A DNA stretch of 64,000 bases from Pelosinus fermentans (lineage in GTDB: Bacteria; Bacillota; Negativicutes; DSM-13327). The notes below the pieces were generated by a model. The model saw only the letters and a program-made list of their open reading frames with translations, made no database searches and had not been told where the DNA came from. Each line of letters opens with the position of its first letter. Position 1 is the stretch's first letter. A program made the position numbers and the translations under genes. Of this stretch, positions 15,403 to 24,067 are shown in pieces. The stretch covers positions 62,001 through 126,000 of the forward strand of contig DJJR01000004.1 in assembly GCA_002434245.1 (NCBI GenBank), read 5' to 3'.

Positions 15403-16002
15403 TTATCTCACCTGCGCAAAATCAAAATAAAAATTATGCTTTCGTTTATCCTTTGTAGAAATTGATAATATAACAGGCTTATCATAAACTATATTTTTTT
15501 CTAAAAAATATACATAGCATTGTAATCTATATGTAGGTTTTTCGGTACTTTTTGCCATCTTTTCTGCTATAGGAGGTATAACCACCTGATATGCTTTTAC
15601 GGAGGCATCGTCTTGCTTTAAAGTAACAACAGCGTTCTGACCAAACTTCTCCTGAGAACCATACAAAGTCACGCTAAAGGTCAGATAACCATTATAATTT
15701 GTTAAAATATCTTCACTGTCCTTTAACTGAGGGCTTATTCCTTTCAGACGCTTCTCTCTTGCATCAGTAGCAATTAATAAAAACTTCGTATATAGATACG
15801 CTTTTTCGGAAAACTCATTAAGCCTTGGTGTTTTTTCTTCATAAGAAATCCATGGCAATAAGAACTCTTCCCATTCCATATGAGCATGCTTTTCTCCATA
15901 ATACTGTGCTGCTTTAATTTCATCTCTATTAATAAGAGATATAGCAAAAGCCTGATTGCATACCAATACCAGCAATACGAAGATGGACCCTAGTATTCTC
16001 AT
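15403..16002 (-). CDS. secreted protein of unknown function
   Basis: Start chosen at ATG 16002, which has AGGAGG 7 nt upstream and opens a signal peptide (MRILGSIFVLLVLVCNQAFA). The 199-residue product has an N-terminal helical part and a C-terminal beta-rich part (GYLTFSVTLYGSQ, then YRLQCYVYFLEKN). No family is recognised. It stands alone, in opposite composition to the GC-rich block. Confidence 0.75.
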   Translation of the reverse strand: MRILGSIFVLLVLVCNQAFAISLINRDEIKAAQYYGEKHAHMEWEEFLLPWISYEEKTPRLNEFSEKAYLYTKFLLIATDAREKRLKGISPQLKDSEDILTNYNGYLTFSVTLYGSQEKFGQNAVVTLKQDDASVKAYQVVIPPIAEKMAKSTEKPTYRLQCYVYFLEKNIVYDKPVILSISTKDKRKHNFYFDFAQVR

Positions 16003-16135
16003 AATAATACCTCCTAATGATATAATATCTTTCCGTCTAATAGCGATATTCATATAATAGACATGCTACTGACTTTACTATGCTTCGTTTAAACAAAAAG
16101 GCAGAGCCTTCTATACAGACTCCACCTTCCTTTCT

Positions 16136-16318
16136 TTATCTATATAGATTACAACGATCTAAAGATATATCCAAGAATATAATATAAAATTCAATATACA
16201 TTTCTTCTAAATAGCCGTTTATAAATGTACTAACATTATATAGAATATTCATAGTAAAATCAATAGAACAGAATCGAGCAATTAAGAAATACAGCAATGA
16301 GTATTCATTACTGCTCAT
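16136..16318 (-). CDS. doubtful 60-residue frame
   Basis: Hydrophobic, aromatic-rich frame (MSSNEYSLLYFLIARFC...) immediately after the 16334 gene with GGGAAG before its ATG. Composition is what AT-rich noncoding DNA would give and no family is recognised. Kept only because of the ribosome site and position. Confidence 0.25.
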   Translation of the reverse strand: MSSNEYSLLYFLIARFCSIDFTMNILYNVSTFINGYLEEMYIEFYIIFLDISLDRCNLYR

Positions 16319-16333
16319 TATCTTCCCTTTATT

Positions 16334-16546
16334 TCATTCTCCGCTGCCCTCTTCTAATAACCAGAGTTCATCTTCCGGAACAACAATTAATTTTTTATCA
16401 TTGCCGCATTCCACTAAATATATCCAGCTATAATTAAGAAATCGATAACTAACAATAACTCCTTTCACTAAAGAGCTTCCAAATAATGTTCGCTTCTCAA
16501 ACGATACTTTATCATTATTTTTATATCTGTTAATTTTGTTATCCAC
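16334..16546 (-). CDS. 70-residue hypothetical protein
   Basis: GTG start with AAGGAGG about 10 nt upstream. The sequence has beta-strand character (VKGVIVSYRFLNYSWIYLVE) and an acidic end (PEDELWLLEEGSGE), like a small SH3/KOW-type barrel, though no family is recognised. Function unknown. Confidence 0.6.
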   Translation of the reverse strand: MDNKINRYKNNDKVSFEKRTLFGSSLVKGVIVSYRFLNYSWIYLVECGNDKKLIVVPEDELWLLEEGSGE

Positions 16547-16762
16547 TAGTATTTTCCTCCTTGCTCCCTATTAATCTGTACCAGCCTGTAAAGGCAATTT
16601 ACTTAAAGCATCAAAAGCTATTTTTAACGTCATTATCCATCTTCCATTTACAGATATAGTTATTATGACCACTACATAAAAGAAATATGACCTTCCAATA
16701 TAGAAGTCTAATTAAAAAATTTTAACGCTGCATTTACGAAATGCCCTATTGCACTCTTAGAC

Positions 16763-16794
16763 AAAAAAAAAGCTTGCACAGTATGCAAACTTTA
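16763..16794 (-). terminator. terminator of the tRNA-Pro-Gly-Arg operon
   Basis: On the minus strand AAGTTTGCA and TGCAAGCTT pair around a 5-nt loop and are followed by a T run, about 10 bp beyond tRNA-Arg(TCT). Confidence 0.85.
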
Positions 16795-16804
16795 AACTTC
16801 TTAG

Positions 16805-16881
<77 letters not shown>

Positions 16882-16899
16882 ATATTTTTTTGAAATAAA

Positions 16900-16973
16900 T
16901 GGAGCGGGTGAAGGGAATCGAACCCTCGTAACTAGCTTGGAAGGCTAGCGCTCTACCATTGAGCTACACCCGC
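16900..16973 (-). tRNA. tRNA-Gly (TCC)
   Basis: Cloverleaf on the minus strand: acceptor GCGGGTG with CACCCGC, discriminator T, encoded CCA, anticodon loop CTTCCAA. Confidence 0.96.
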
Positions 16974-16997
16974 ACATAAATTGGATACTAATTTTGA

Positions 16998-17074
16998 TGG
17001 TCGGAGCGGCAGGATTCGAACCTGCGACCCCCTGGTCCCAAGCCAGGTGCTCTACCAAGCTGAGCCACGCCCCG
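16998..17074 (-). tRNA. tRNA-Pro (TGG)
   Basis: Cloverleaf on the minus strand: acceptor CGGGGCG with CGCTCCG, discriminator A, encoded CCA, anticodon loop CTTGGGA. First gene of the three-tRNA operon. Confidence 0.96.
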
Positions 17075-17089
17075 TTAATCACATTATCT

Positions 17090-17118
17090 ATTATAATATA
17101 TTCCAGGAAAATTGTCAA
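17090..17118 (-). promoter_or_regulatory. promoter of the tRNA-Pro-Gly-Arg operon
   Basis: Minus strand TTGACA (17113-17118), 17-nt spacer and perfect TATAAT (17090-17095), 16 bp before tRNA-Pro. Confidence 0.88.
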
Positions 17119-17160
17119 ATACTTTTTAAAAAGTATTTTTTATGTCTACTCATAAATCAA

Positions 17161-17189
17161 CTGTAGCCGAGCATTTTTCTCGGCTACAG
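17161..17189 (-). terminator. hairpin after the sdhCAB operon
   Basis: An 11-bp perfect stem CTGTAGCCGAG/CTCGGCTACAG with a 7-nt loop, 125 bp past the sdhB stop. The T tail is weak, but position and symmetry suggest transcription termination or 3'-end protection. Confidence 0.6.
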
Positions 17190-17313
17190 CCAACTCACAA
17201 ATAATATAATAACATAATTAAATTATTATGTCAATATTGTTTCCCAAGAATCTGCATATATCTCAGTGGTAAATTACTTACTTTTGTGGATACATGAGAT
17301 CTTGCCAACTAGC

Positions 17314-18072
17314 TTACTTATTAAACAAGCTCTTAAGTGCTTGCTTATTCGTATCACGATTTAGTTTCGCAATATACTCAGTCAGTTTAATATCTTTAGG
17401 GCATGCTTGTACGCAGTTTTGGCTATTGCCGCAACTTGCCAATCCACCCTTTTCCATCAAAGCATCTAGACGCTCTTCTTTCTGATATTCACCAATTGGG
17501 TGCAGATTAAAGAGATGTGCTTGTGCAATAGGAGCTGGCCCTATGAATTCAGAACTCTGATTTACATTTGGGCAAGCATCCATGCAACAACCGCAAGTCA
17601 TGCAACGAGAAATTTCATAAGCAATCGTTGCAGTTTTTGGATTTTGACGCGGAGCATCATTATGAACTTCCCAAGTTCCATCTACATCTACCCATCCGTG
17701 TATCTTTTTTAAACTTTCAAACATTACCGAACGGTCAATCGCAAGGTCGCGGATAACAGGGAAGGTTCTAGCAGGACTCAAACGAATTGGTTGTTCTAGA
17801 TGATCAATTAGAGCAGCACAAGCCTGTTGCGCTTTACCATTGATCACCATCATGCAAGCGCCACAAACTTTTTCCAGACAGTTGCATTCCCAGACAACAG
17901 CAGTTGTTTTTTTGCCATCTTTTGTTACAGGGTTCTTCTGAATTTCCATAAGAGATGCAACAACATTAAGCGCAGGACGATAGTCAACTTCAAACTCTTC
18001 TGTATAGGGCTGGGAATTAGGACCATCTTGTCTTTCTATGATAAAATGTACTTTTTTCTTTATTTCTGCCAT
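17314..18072 (-). CDS. sdhB: succinate dehydrogenase/fumarate reductase iron-sulfur subunit
   Basis: The 252-residue electron-transfer subunit links the flavoprotein to the membrane cytochrome. Cysteine groups for all three clusters are visible: CNCLEKVCGACMMVINGKAQ for [2Fe-2S] (about 62-85), CMTCGCCMDACPN (about 157-169) and CGNSQNCVQACPKD (about 214-227) for [4Fe-4S] and [3Fe-4S]. It is last in the order sdhC-sdhA-sdhB, 17 bp after sdhA. In a fermenter with aspartase and fumarase nearby the physiological direction is probably fumarate reduction to succinate with menaquinol, but sequence alone does not settle that. Confidence 0.95.
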   Translation of the reverse strand: MAEIKKKVHFIIERQDGPNSQPYTEEFEVDYRPALNVVASLMEIQKNPVTKDGKKTTAVVWECNCLEKVCGACMMVINGKAQQACAALIDHLEQPIRLSPARTFPVIRDLAIDRSVMFESLKKIHGWVDVDGTWEVHNDAPRQNPKTATIAYEISRCMTCGCCMDACPNVNQSSEFIGPAPIAQAHLFNLHPIGEYQKEERLDALMEKGGLASCGNSQNCVQACPKDIKLTEYIAKLNRDTNKQALKSLFNK

Positions 18073-18089
18073 TATTATCTACCTCCTTC

Positions 18090-19841
18090 TTACTCTTTCT
18101 TAGCAACAGCATAGTTACGCGGACGGGGTTTAACCAATGAATGATCAAAATCAGCATAACTGATTTTCGGCTCTTCTGTTGCCTGATCATACTCAGCGAC
18201 TGTGATTTTCATGAAGCGTTCGTCATCACGGGTTGGAAACTCGCGTTTATAGTGAGCCCCACGGCTTTCATCACGCATACGTGCTGCTCTTGTCACAACT
18301 AAAGCATAAATAATCATATTGCGAAGTTGTCTTGCGAACATACCTTCCTGGTTTGCCCAGTTTGATTTATCGACTATACCGATATTATCCCAACGTTTAA
18401 GAATTTTCTTTACTTCATCGAAACAATAATCAAGATCTTTGTTTACACGTTCAATGGTAACGTATTTGTTCATTACCTCACCAAGTTCATGGTGAAGTTC
18501 ATGTGCATTTTCCGTTCCATTCATTTTTAAAATGGCTTCATACTCTTCACGACATTCTTTTGCTGCTTTTGCTAATTCTTCATCAGTAAGTTCTGAACCT
18601 TTTTCTCCTTCTTTAGCCCAGCGCATAGCTTCCGGACCTGAAACAGTACCAGAGTAAGCAGCAGATAGAAGTGAATTTGCACCAAGACGGTTTGCGCCGT
18701 GGTATTGATAGTCACATTCACCAGATGCCATAAGGCCAGGAATGTTTGTGTTATGTTTTGTATCTACCCAGATGCCGCCCATGGAATAATGAACAGATGG
18801 ATAAATTTGCATTGGAACTTTACGTGGGTCATCGCCAACGAATTCCGTATAAATTTCCAAAATACCGCCTAATTTACGTTCAAGGTAATCCGCTGGGATA
18901 TGGGAAAGATCAAGATACACTTTGTTTTCACCATTAATACCCAGTTTTTGATTTACACATACATCGTAAATAGCACGAGATGCTACGTCACGAGGTACAA
19001 GATTACCATAGGCAGGATACATTTCTTCTAAGAAGTACCATGGTTTACCGTCTTTATATACCCAAACACGTCCACCTTCACCACGGCAAGCTTCAGACAT
19101 TAAACGGTTTTTATCTGAACCAGGAATAGCTGTTGGATGAATCTGAATAAATTCAGGGTTACCAATAAGAGCGCCCTGCTGATATACAGCAGATACTGCT
19201 GAACCATTGCAGATTGTCGAAGCAGTACATCTACCGAATACCATACCCGGACCGCCTGTTGCAAGGATAACTGTATCAGCACGAAAAGCTCTTACTTCCA
19301 TAGAATTCATGTCTTGTGCTACGATACCGCGGCAAACACTTTCTTTATTTTTAATAATTTTAATGAATTCCCAGAATTCATATTTCTTAACAGCACCTTT
19401 TACTTCCCATGCACGAACTTGTTCATCAAGTGCATAAAGAAGCTGCTGACCTGTTGTGGAACCAGAAAACAAAGTACGTTTATTTTTCTGACCGCCAAAA
19501 TTACGAAGATCAAGTAAACCTTCTGGGGTACGAGTAAATGTAACACCCATGCGATCAAACATCTTAATTAATTTAGGAGCCGCTTCACACATGCCTTTTA
19601 TTGCAGTCTGATCGGCAAGAAAGTCACCACCATAAACAGTATCATCAAAATGTTCATGAACACTATCATTTTCACCTTTTGTATCCATACAAGCATTCAT
19701 ACCGCCTTGTGCACAAAGGGAATGAGAACGTTTTACCGGGCAATACGAGAATAATTCTACTTCGCCGCCAGCTTCACAAATTTTAAGTGTTGCCATGAGG
19801 CCGGATAAACCGCCGCCAACAACTATAATTTTCTTTTTCAC
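18090..19841 (-). CDS. sdhA: succinate dehydrogenase/fumarate reductase flavoprotein subunit
   Basis: The 583-residue catalytic subunit. An FAD-binding GGGLSGLMATLKICEAGG motif lies at residues 8-25 and the SHSLCAQGGMNA segment (about 40) carries the histidine that binds FAD covalently. Catalytic regions HPTAIPGSD, RGEGGRVW, MGGIWVDTKHNTNIPGL and SGECDYQYHGANRLGANSLL are intact. Length and motifs match the B-type enzymes of Firmicutes and Wolinella. Lies 22 bp after sdhC. Confidence 0.96.
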   Translation of the reverse strand: MKKKIIVVGGGLSGLMATLKICEAGGEVELFSYCPVKRSHSLCAQGGMNACMDTKGENDSVHEHFDDTVYGGDFLADQTAIKGMCEAAPKLIKMFDRMGVTFTRTPEGLLDLRNFGGQKNKRTLFSGSTTGQQLLYALDEQVRAWEVKGAVKKYEFWEFIKIIKNKESVCRGIVAQDMNSMEVRAFRADTVILATGGPGMVFGRCTASTICNGSAVSAVYQQGALIGNPEFIQIHPTAIPGSDKNRLMSEACRGEGGRVWVYKDGKPWYFLEEMYPAYGNLVPRDVASRAIYDVCVNQKLGINGENKVYLDLSHIPADYLERKLGGILEIYTEFVGDDPRKVPMQIYPSVHYSMGGIWVDTKHNTNIPGLMASGECDYQYHGANRLGANSLLSAAYSGTVSGPEAMRWAKEGEKGSELTDEELAKAAKECREEYEAILKMNGTENAHELHHELGEVMNKYVTIERVNKDLDYCFDEVKKILKRWDNIGIVDKSNWANQEGMFARQLRNMIIYALVVTRAARMRDESRGAHYKREFPTRDDERFMKITVAEYDQATEEPKISYADFDHSLVKPRPRNYAVAKKE

Positions 19842-19863
19842 TAAGCTCTCTCCTTACTTTAAA

Positions 19864-20478
19864 TTATTTCACAAAATGAGTAAGAGCGGTAAGCCCTACA
19901 CTAGAAATGAGTACAAATAATGCCAAAGTTGCTATACTCACAACACGCTGTCCGCGTGGTCCTGTTACGATTCCCCAAGTAATTGAAAAACCAAACAATC
20001 CATTGGTAAAATGGAAAACGGATGATAACAAACCAATTACATAGAATCCAAAAGTTAAAGGATCAGATAACACATTGTGCATAAAATCATAACCAATCAA
20101 ATGACCGCCCATTGCTTTGCCGACAATACGCAATGTCCATACATGCCAGATAATGAAAACAAAGGCAATATAAGCAGTAATGCGTTGTAAGTAGAACATC
20201 CAATTGTTCCAGTAACCATAACGAAGTGGGTTATTTTTTGCTTTTAAAGCATACACCACACCTAAAATACCATGAAAAGCAATTGGCATTCCGATTGCGA
20301 TGATTTCAATTGGAACCAAAAAAGGCATAGCTGCAAGTGCCGCTACGGATTTATCAAAATTCGCAGGGCCCCCCATTACTGTTGATACAGTAAATATATG
20401 CTCCAATAAAAATGCACCCAATGCTATAACACCAGATAGAGAATGAATACGACGAATCCAAAAATCAAAATTCTTCAT
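19864..20478 (-). CDS. sdhC: succinate dehydrogenase/fumarate reductase cytochrome b subunit
   Basis: A 204-residue membrane anchor with five hydrophobic segments, typical of the single-subunit dihaem cytochrome b558 family. Histidines expected to bind haem occur in RRIHSLSG, LLEHIF, AFHGILG, IWHVWTL and VFHFTNG. AGGAGG-like sequence precedes the start. Heads the sdhCAB operon. Confidence 0.93.
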   Translation of the reverse strand: MKNFDFWIRRIHSLSGVIALGAFLLEHIFTVSTVMGGPANFDKSVAALAAMPFLVPIEIIAIGMPIAFHGILGVVYALKAKNNPLRYGYWNNWMFYLQRITAYIAFVFIIWHVWTLRIVGKAMGGHLIGYDFMHNVLSDPLTFGFYVIGLLSSVFHFTNGLFGFSITWGIVTGPRGQRVVSIATLALFVLISSVGLTALTHFVK

Positions 20479-20772
20479 GCTTTTACCTCCTGTAATATTT
20501 ACATAGTTGGTACAAATTTCTTACCAACACACTGTACAAATAAAGCTAGTTCGACACTGCTTGTTTTTTTCCTTTAATAAATTTACATAAATGTGAATTT
20601 ATTCGCAAGTGTCTTTTTTACTAAGCAGAAAAGTTTTATCCTATGGACCAAGAACCCCAGACCACTCCTCTATCAGCAGCAGCCTCCGTGCACTTGGTCC
20701 TTTCTACTTTAAATACTTTTCAGTTGTCTTTAGCTTGTCCGACTCAAGATCGCTCTATTACGTAATTGACGA
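20479..20772. other. intergenic region with long inverted repeat (20644-20702)
   Basis: Between fumB and sdhC. GGACCAAG at 20644 pairs with CTTGGTCC ending at 20702, enclosing about 43 nt with further GC-rich pairing potential. On the minus strand it would sit in the 5' region of sdhC mRNA, or close the fum message. No gene or recognised riboswitch is seen. Confidence 0.5.
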
Positions 20773-21330
20773 TTATATTTTACGATAGGGCTTTTGACCT
20801 TCTTCGTAATAGTTATTGCCATCACAGTCAATCGCTACTATTGCAGGAAAATCTTCTACTGTAAGTTTAGCCAATGCTTCTGCGCCCAATTCAGGATATG
20901 CTAACACCTCATAAGCCTTAATGGTTTTTGCAATCAAAGCTGCTGCACCGCCAATTGCTACCATGAACACTGTACTATTTTTTTTCATAGCTTCCACTAC
21001 TTCTGGAGAGCGATATCCCTTACCGATCATGCCACTAAGACCTTGTTCAATCATTTGTGGTGTATATTTATCCATACGTCCAGCAGTGGTCGGACCAGCT
21101 GAACCAATAGGATCTCCTGGTTTTGCCGGCGTAGGTCCCAAATAGTATACAATTTGATTTGTAAAATCTACAGGTAATTTTTCGCCTCGGTCAAGAGCTT
21201 CTGTCATTACCTTATGAGCTGCATCACGAGCACTAAAGATCGTTCCAGTAATTAACACACTATCACCAGCTTTTAAGGAACGAGCCATTTCTTTTGTTAA
21301 TGGAGTGGTAATCCGTTTTACTTCTGCCAT
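20773..21330 (-). CDS. fumB: class I fumarate hydratase, beta subunit
   Basis: C-terminal domain subunit (185 residues) of the two-subunit [4Fe-4S] fumarase. Typical features: LKAGDSVLITGTIFSARDAAH, GPTTAGRMDKYTPQMIEQGL and MIGKGYRS. It follows fumA by 14 bp. Enzymes of this class often hydrate mesaconate to citramalate as well as fumarate to malate, which matters here because the methylaspartate pathway genes lie downstream. Confidence 0.94.
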   Translation of the reverse strand: MAEVKRITTPLTKEMARSLKAGDSVLITGTIFSARDAAHKVMTEALDRGEKLPVDFTNQIVYYLGPTPAKPGDPIGSAGPTTAGRMDKYTPQMIEQGLSGMIGKGYRSPEVVEAMKKNSTVFMVAIGGAAALIAKTIKAYEVLAYPELGAEALAKLTVEDFPAIVAIDCDGNNYYEEGQKPYRKI

Positions 21331-21344
21331 CTTCTCTACACCTC

Positions 21345-22190
21345 CTAAAGTTCAACTTCAGCATGCCGTGTGGCATGGCAATTAATATTAACAGCAACTG
21401 GTAAACCCGCAATATGGGTAGCAAAATATTCAACATTTACTGCTAAAGCAGTAGTTACTCCCCCTAATCCTTGAGGACCTACACCTGTCTTGTTAACCAT
21501 CTCTAATAATTCTTCTTCTAATTTCGCATATTCAGGATGATCATTACGTTTGTTGACAGAACGCAAAAGAGCCTTTTTAGCGAGTATTGTAGCCTTTTCC
21601 ATGGTTCCGCCTACACCTACGCCAATGACCATCGGAGGACAGGCGTTAGGTCCCGCTGTTTTTACCGTATCAAGAACAACTTTTTTCAGACCTTCAACAC
21701 CATCAGCAGGTACAAGCATTTTTAAGGCACTTTTATTTTCGCTGCCAAAACCTTTAGGCGCTAGTTTAATTTTAACTTTGTCACCTGGTACAATGCTAGT
21801 ATGTAAAATCGCAGGAGTATTGTTTGTAGTATTTTTACGATTAAACAAAGGCTCGGCCACTACGGATTTACGCAAATAACCTTCTGTATAACCTTTAGCA
21901 ACACCGGCATTTACTGCCTCTTCCAAACTACCGCCTACCAAATGAACATCTTGTCCTACTTCCATAAATACTACTGTCATACCAGTATCCTGACAAATAG
22001 GTCTTTGTTCATTTTTAGAAATATTGGCGTTTTCTACCAGTTTTCCAATAATTTCTTTGCCTAAAGCCGATTCTTCTTTTCTTCCAGCTGACACTAAAGC
22101 GTCATACACGTCCTCGGACAAATAATAGCAAGCATCCATGCACATTTTTGCTATCGCCTGAGTAATTTGCTCTACCTCAATTGTACGCAT
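21345..22190 (-). CDS. fumA: class I fumarate hydratase, alpha subunit
   Basis: The 281-residue [4Fe-4S]-binding subunit. Cysteines expected as cluster ligands lie in QRPICQDTGM, GPNACPPMVIGVG and NINCHATRHAE. I take ATG at 22188-22190 because AGGGGG is properly spaced from it but abuts the ATG two codons upstream. Transcribed with fumB. With aspartase it joins aspartate breakdown to malate; with methylaspartate lyase it could serve as mesaconase. Confidence 0.93.
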   Translation of the reverse strand: MRTIEVEQITQAIAKMCMDACYYLSEDVYDALVSAGRKEESALGKEIIGKLVENANISKNEQRPICQDTGMTVVFMEVGQDVHLVGGSLEEAVNAGVAKGYTEGYLRKSVVAEPLFNRKNTTNNTPAILHTSIVPGDKVKIKLAPKGFGSENKSALKMLVPADGVEGLKKVVLDTVKTAGPNACPPMVIGVGVGGTMEKATILAKKALLRSVNKRNDHPEYAKLEEELLEMVNKTGVGPQGLGGVTTALAVNVEYFATHIAGLPVAVNINCHATRHAEVEL

Positions 22191-22347
22191 GCTCATCCCC
22201 CTATTCTAATATTCAAGTGTATTATATCACAAACTTTTCAGGTAAACCACTCACTCTATCACAATAATATAAATTTTATAGAATATTTGCGTTATATAAC
22301 TTTTTTTATAGTACCCCACGCCCCTCTACATAGCCTTTGCATAAGAG

Positions 22348-22390
22348 TTACGGTCAAAAAGAACACTGTAAATGTACTTCTTGACCGTAA
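22348..22390 (-). terminator. terminator-like hairpin after aspA
   Basis: A 10-bp perfect stem TTACGGTCAA/TTGACCGTAA lies 16 bp past the aspA stop. The loop is 23 nt and the T tail weak; termination is the likeliest role. Confidence 0.55.
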
Positions 22391-22405
22391 ATTCTCCATA
22401 TTCAT

Positions 22406-23809
22406 TTATCTTAAGAATTGTTTTCCAGCAATACCAGGTTGTGTCATTTCACTTGGTGATAAAATAATTTCTAATTGAGCAGCTGTTAATAGACCTTTAG
22501 AGATAACCAGTTCTTTAACAGATGCTCCTGTTTTTAAAGCCTCTTTTGCAATTGCAGAAGATTGCTCATATCCAATATGAGGTAACAGCGCCGTCACAAT
22601 TCCTACACTCTTATCAATCATCTCACGACAACGTTCTTCATTAGCTTCAATATCTTTCACGCATTTATGATTTAATGTATTGACTACATTTGTTAATATC
22701 GTTAAAGAATTAAAGAGATTATATGCCATGACCGGCTCCATAACATTTAGTTCAAACTGTCCATTTTCTACAGCTAAACTAATAACCAAGTCATTGCCAA
22801 TTACTTGATACGCCACTTGATTCACAACCTCGGGAATGACAGGATTTACTTTGCCAGGCATAATTGATGATCCCGGCTGCCTTGCAGGAAGAGAAAGTTC
22901 TCCCAAACCGCAGCGCGGTCCCGATGACATGAGTCTTAGATCACTGGCAATTTTACAAAAAGCCAAGGCCGTAACTTTGAGAGCACTGGAAATTTCAGCA
23001 ATCTGATCGGTATTTTGGGTAGCATCTACTAAATTAGCAGCAGAATGAATCTCTTCGCCTGTTAAGCGGGAAAGTTCTTCTATCACAAAGGCAATATATT
23101 CTGGTTCCGCATTTAGACCAGTTCCAACAGCAGTGGCTCCCATATTCACAAAATGCATATTCTTAACATTTTCTCTAATGCGTTTGATTGCTCGTTTAGT
23201 AGCTTCTGCATATGCATAAAACTCTTGTCCTAATGTAATAGGCACGGCATCTTGCAAATGGGTACGACCCATTTTCAAGATATGATTAAAGCTGTCTCCC
23301 TTAGCAGTAAAAGTAGCTGCCATATCTTCTAATGCAGCAATCAGCTTTTTGGACTTTGTAATGGTGCAGATACGCATAGCTGTTGGCATAACATCGTTAG
23401 TAGATTGCGCCATATTCACATGATTATTAGGTGAAATAAGCGCATAATTGCCCTTCGCCTCACCTAAGATTTCAAGTGCCCGATTTGCTATGACTTCATT
23501 AGCATTCATATTCATTGAAGTTCCTGCTCCACCTTGGATGCAATCCACTATAAATTGATCATGCCGCTTTCCCTCAATGATCTCTTGCGCTGCTTGTACA
23601 ATAGCATTGCCAATTTTGATTGGCATACGACCAGTTCTCATGTTAGCTTTGGCTGCTGCCGCTTTTACAATACCAAACGATGCAATAAAATCAGTATTCA
23701 TTCTATGACCAGTAATAATAAAGTTTTCTAAGGCTCTAGTCGTTTGTACTCCATAATAAACTTCATCCTGTATTTGTATTTCTCCTAGAAAATCATGCTC
23801 AATGCGCAC
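22406..23809 (-). CDS. aspA: aspartate ammonia-lyase (aspartase)
   Basis: Reversible deamination of L-aspartate to fumarate and ammonia. The 467 residues match the aspartase/fumarase superfamily: YYGVQTTRALENF near the start, GGAGTSMNMNANEV, MAQSTNDVMPTA, and the catalytic loop GSSIMPGKVNPVIPE (about 317-331). The YGVQT start favours aspartase over class II fumarase. It lies with fumarase, fumarate reductase and asparaginase genes, forming an Asn-Asp-fumarate-succinate route. Confidence 0.93.
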   Translation of the reverse strand: MRIEHDFLGEIQIQDEVYYGVQTTRALENFIITGHRMNTDFIASFGIVKAAAAKANMRTGRMPIKIGNAIVQAAQEIIEGKRHDQFIVDCIQGGAGTSMNMNANEVIANRALEILGEAKGNYALISPNNHVNMAQSTNDVMPTAMRICTITKSKKLIAALEDMAATFTAKGDSFNHILKMGRTHLQDAVPITLGQEFYAYAEATKRAIKRIRENVKNMHFVNMGATAVGTGLNAEPEYIAFVIEELSRLTGEEIHSAANLVDATQNTDQIAEISSALKVTALAFCKIASDLRLMSSGPRCGLGELSLPARQPGSSIMPGKVNPVIPEVVNQVAYQVIGNDLVISLAVENGQFELNVMEPVMAYNLFNSLTILTNVVNTLNHKCVKDIEANEERCREMIDKSVGIVTALLPHIGYEQSSAIAKEALKTGASVKELVISKGLLTAAQLEIILSPSEMTQPGIAGKQFLR

Positions 23810-23970
23810 AAAACAGCACCTCCACTATTCTTTTACTTGATTATAGCACGGCAATTGTATTTTGTATACATTATTCTTTTTATTTATTGCAAAATTCTTT
23901 CTATTTTGCAAGCAAGAAAAATACATATTTATCATGTATTAAAAGTTGTTTATCTATACACATGTTAGCC

Positions 23971-24037
23971 GTCAGAAATAGAATACAGAGGTAAACGGTG
24001 TTATATAAGCCATCAAATCTCTATATTCATTTCTGAC
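23971..24037. repeat. long imperfect inverted repeat between citC and aspA
   Basis: GTCAGAAAT at 23971 pairs with ATTTCTGAC ending at 24037, and the inner bases continue with one bulge to a stem of about 19 bp. It follows the citC stop by about 31 bp on the minus strand and lacks a T tail. Confidence 0.55.
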
Positions 24038-24067
24038 CGACTCTGTTATTCATTTGCAATATATACC

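Noticed and set aside
22406..23809. Reading aspA as a class II fumarase
   Set aside because: The YYGVQT opening and GSSIMPGKVNPVIPE loop fit aspartase better, and a class I fumarase is already present.
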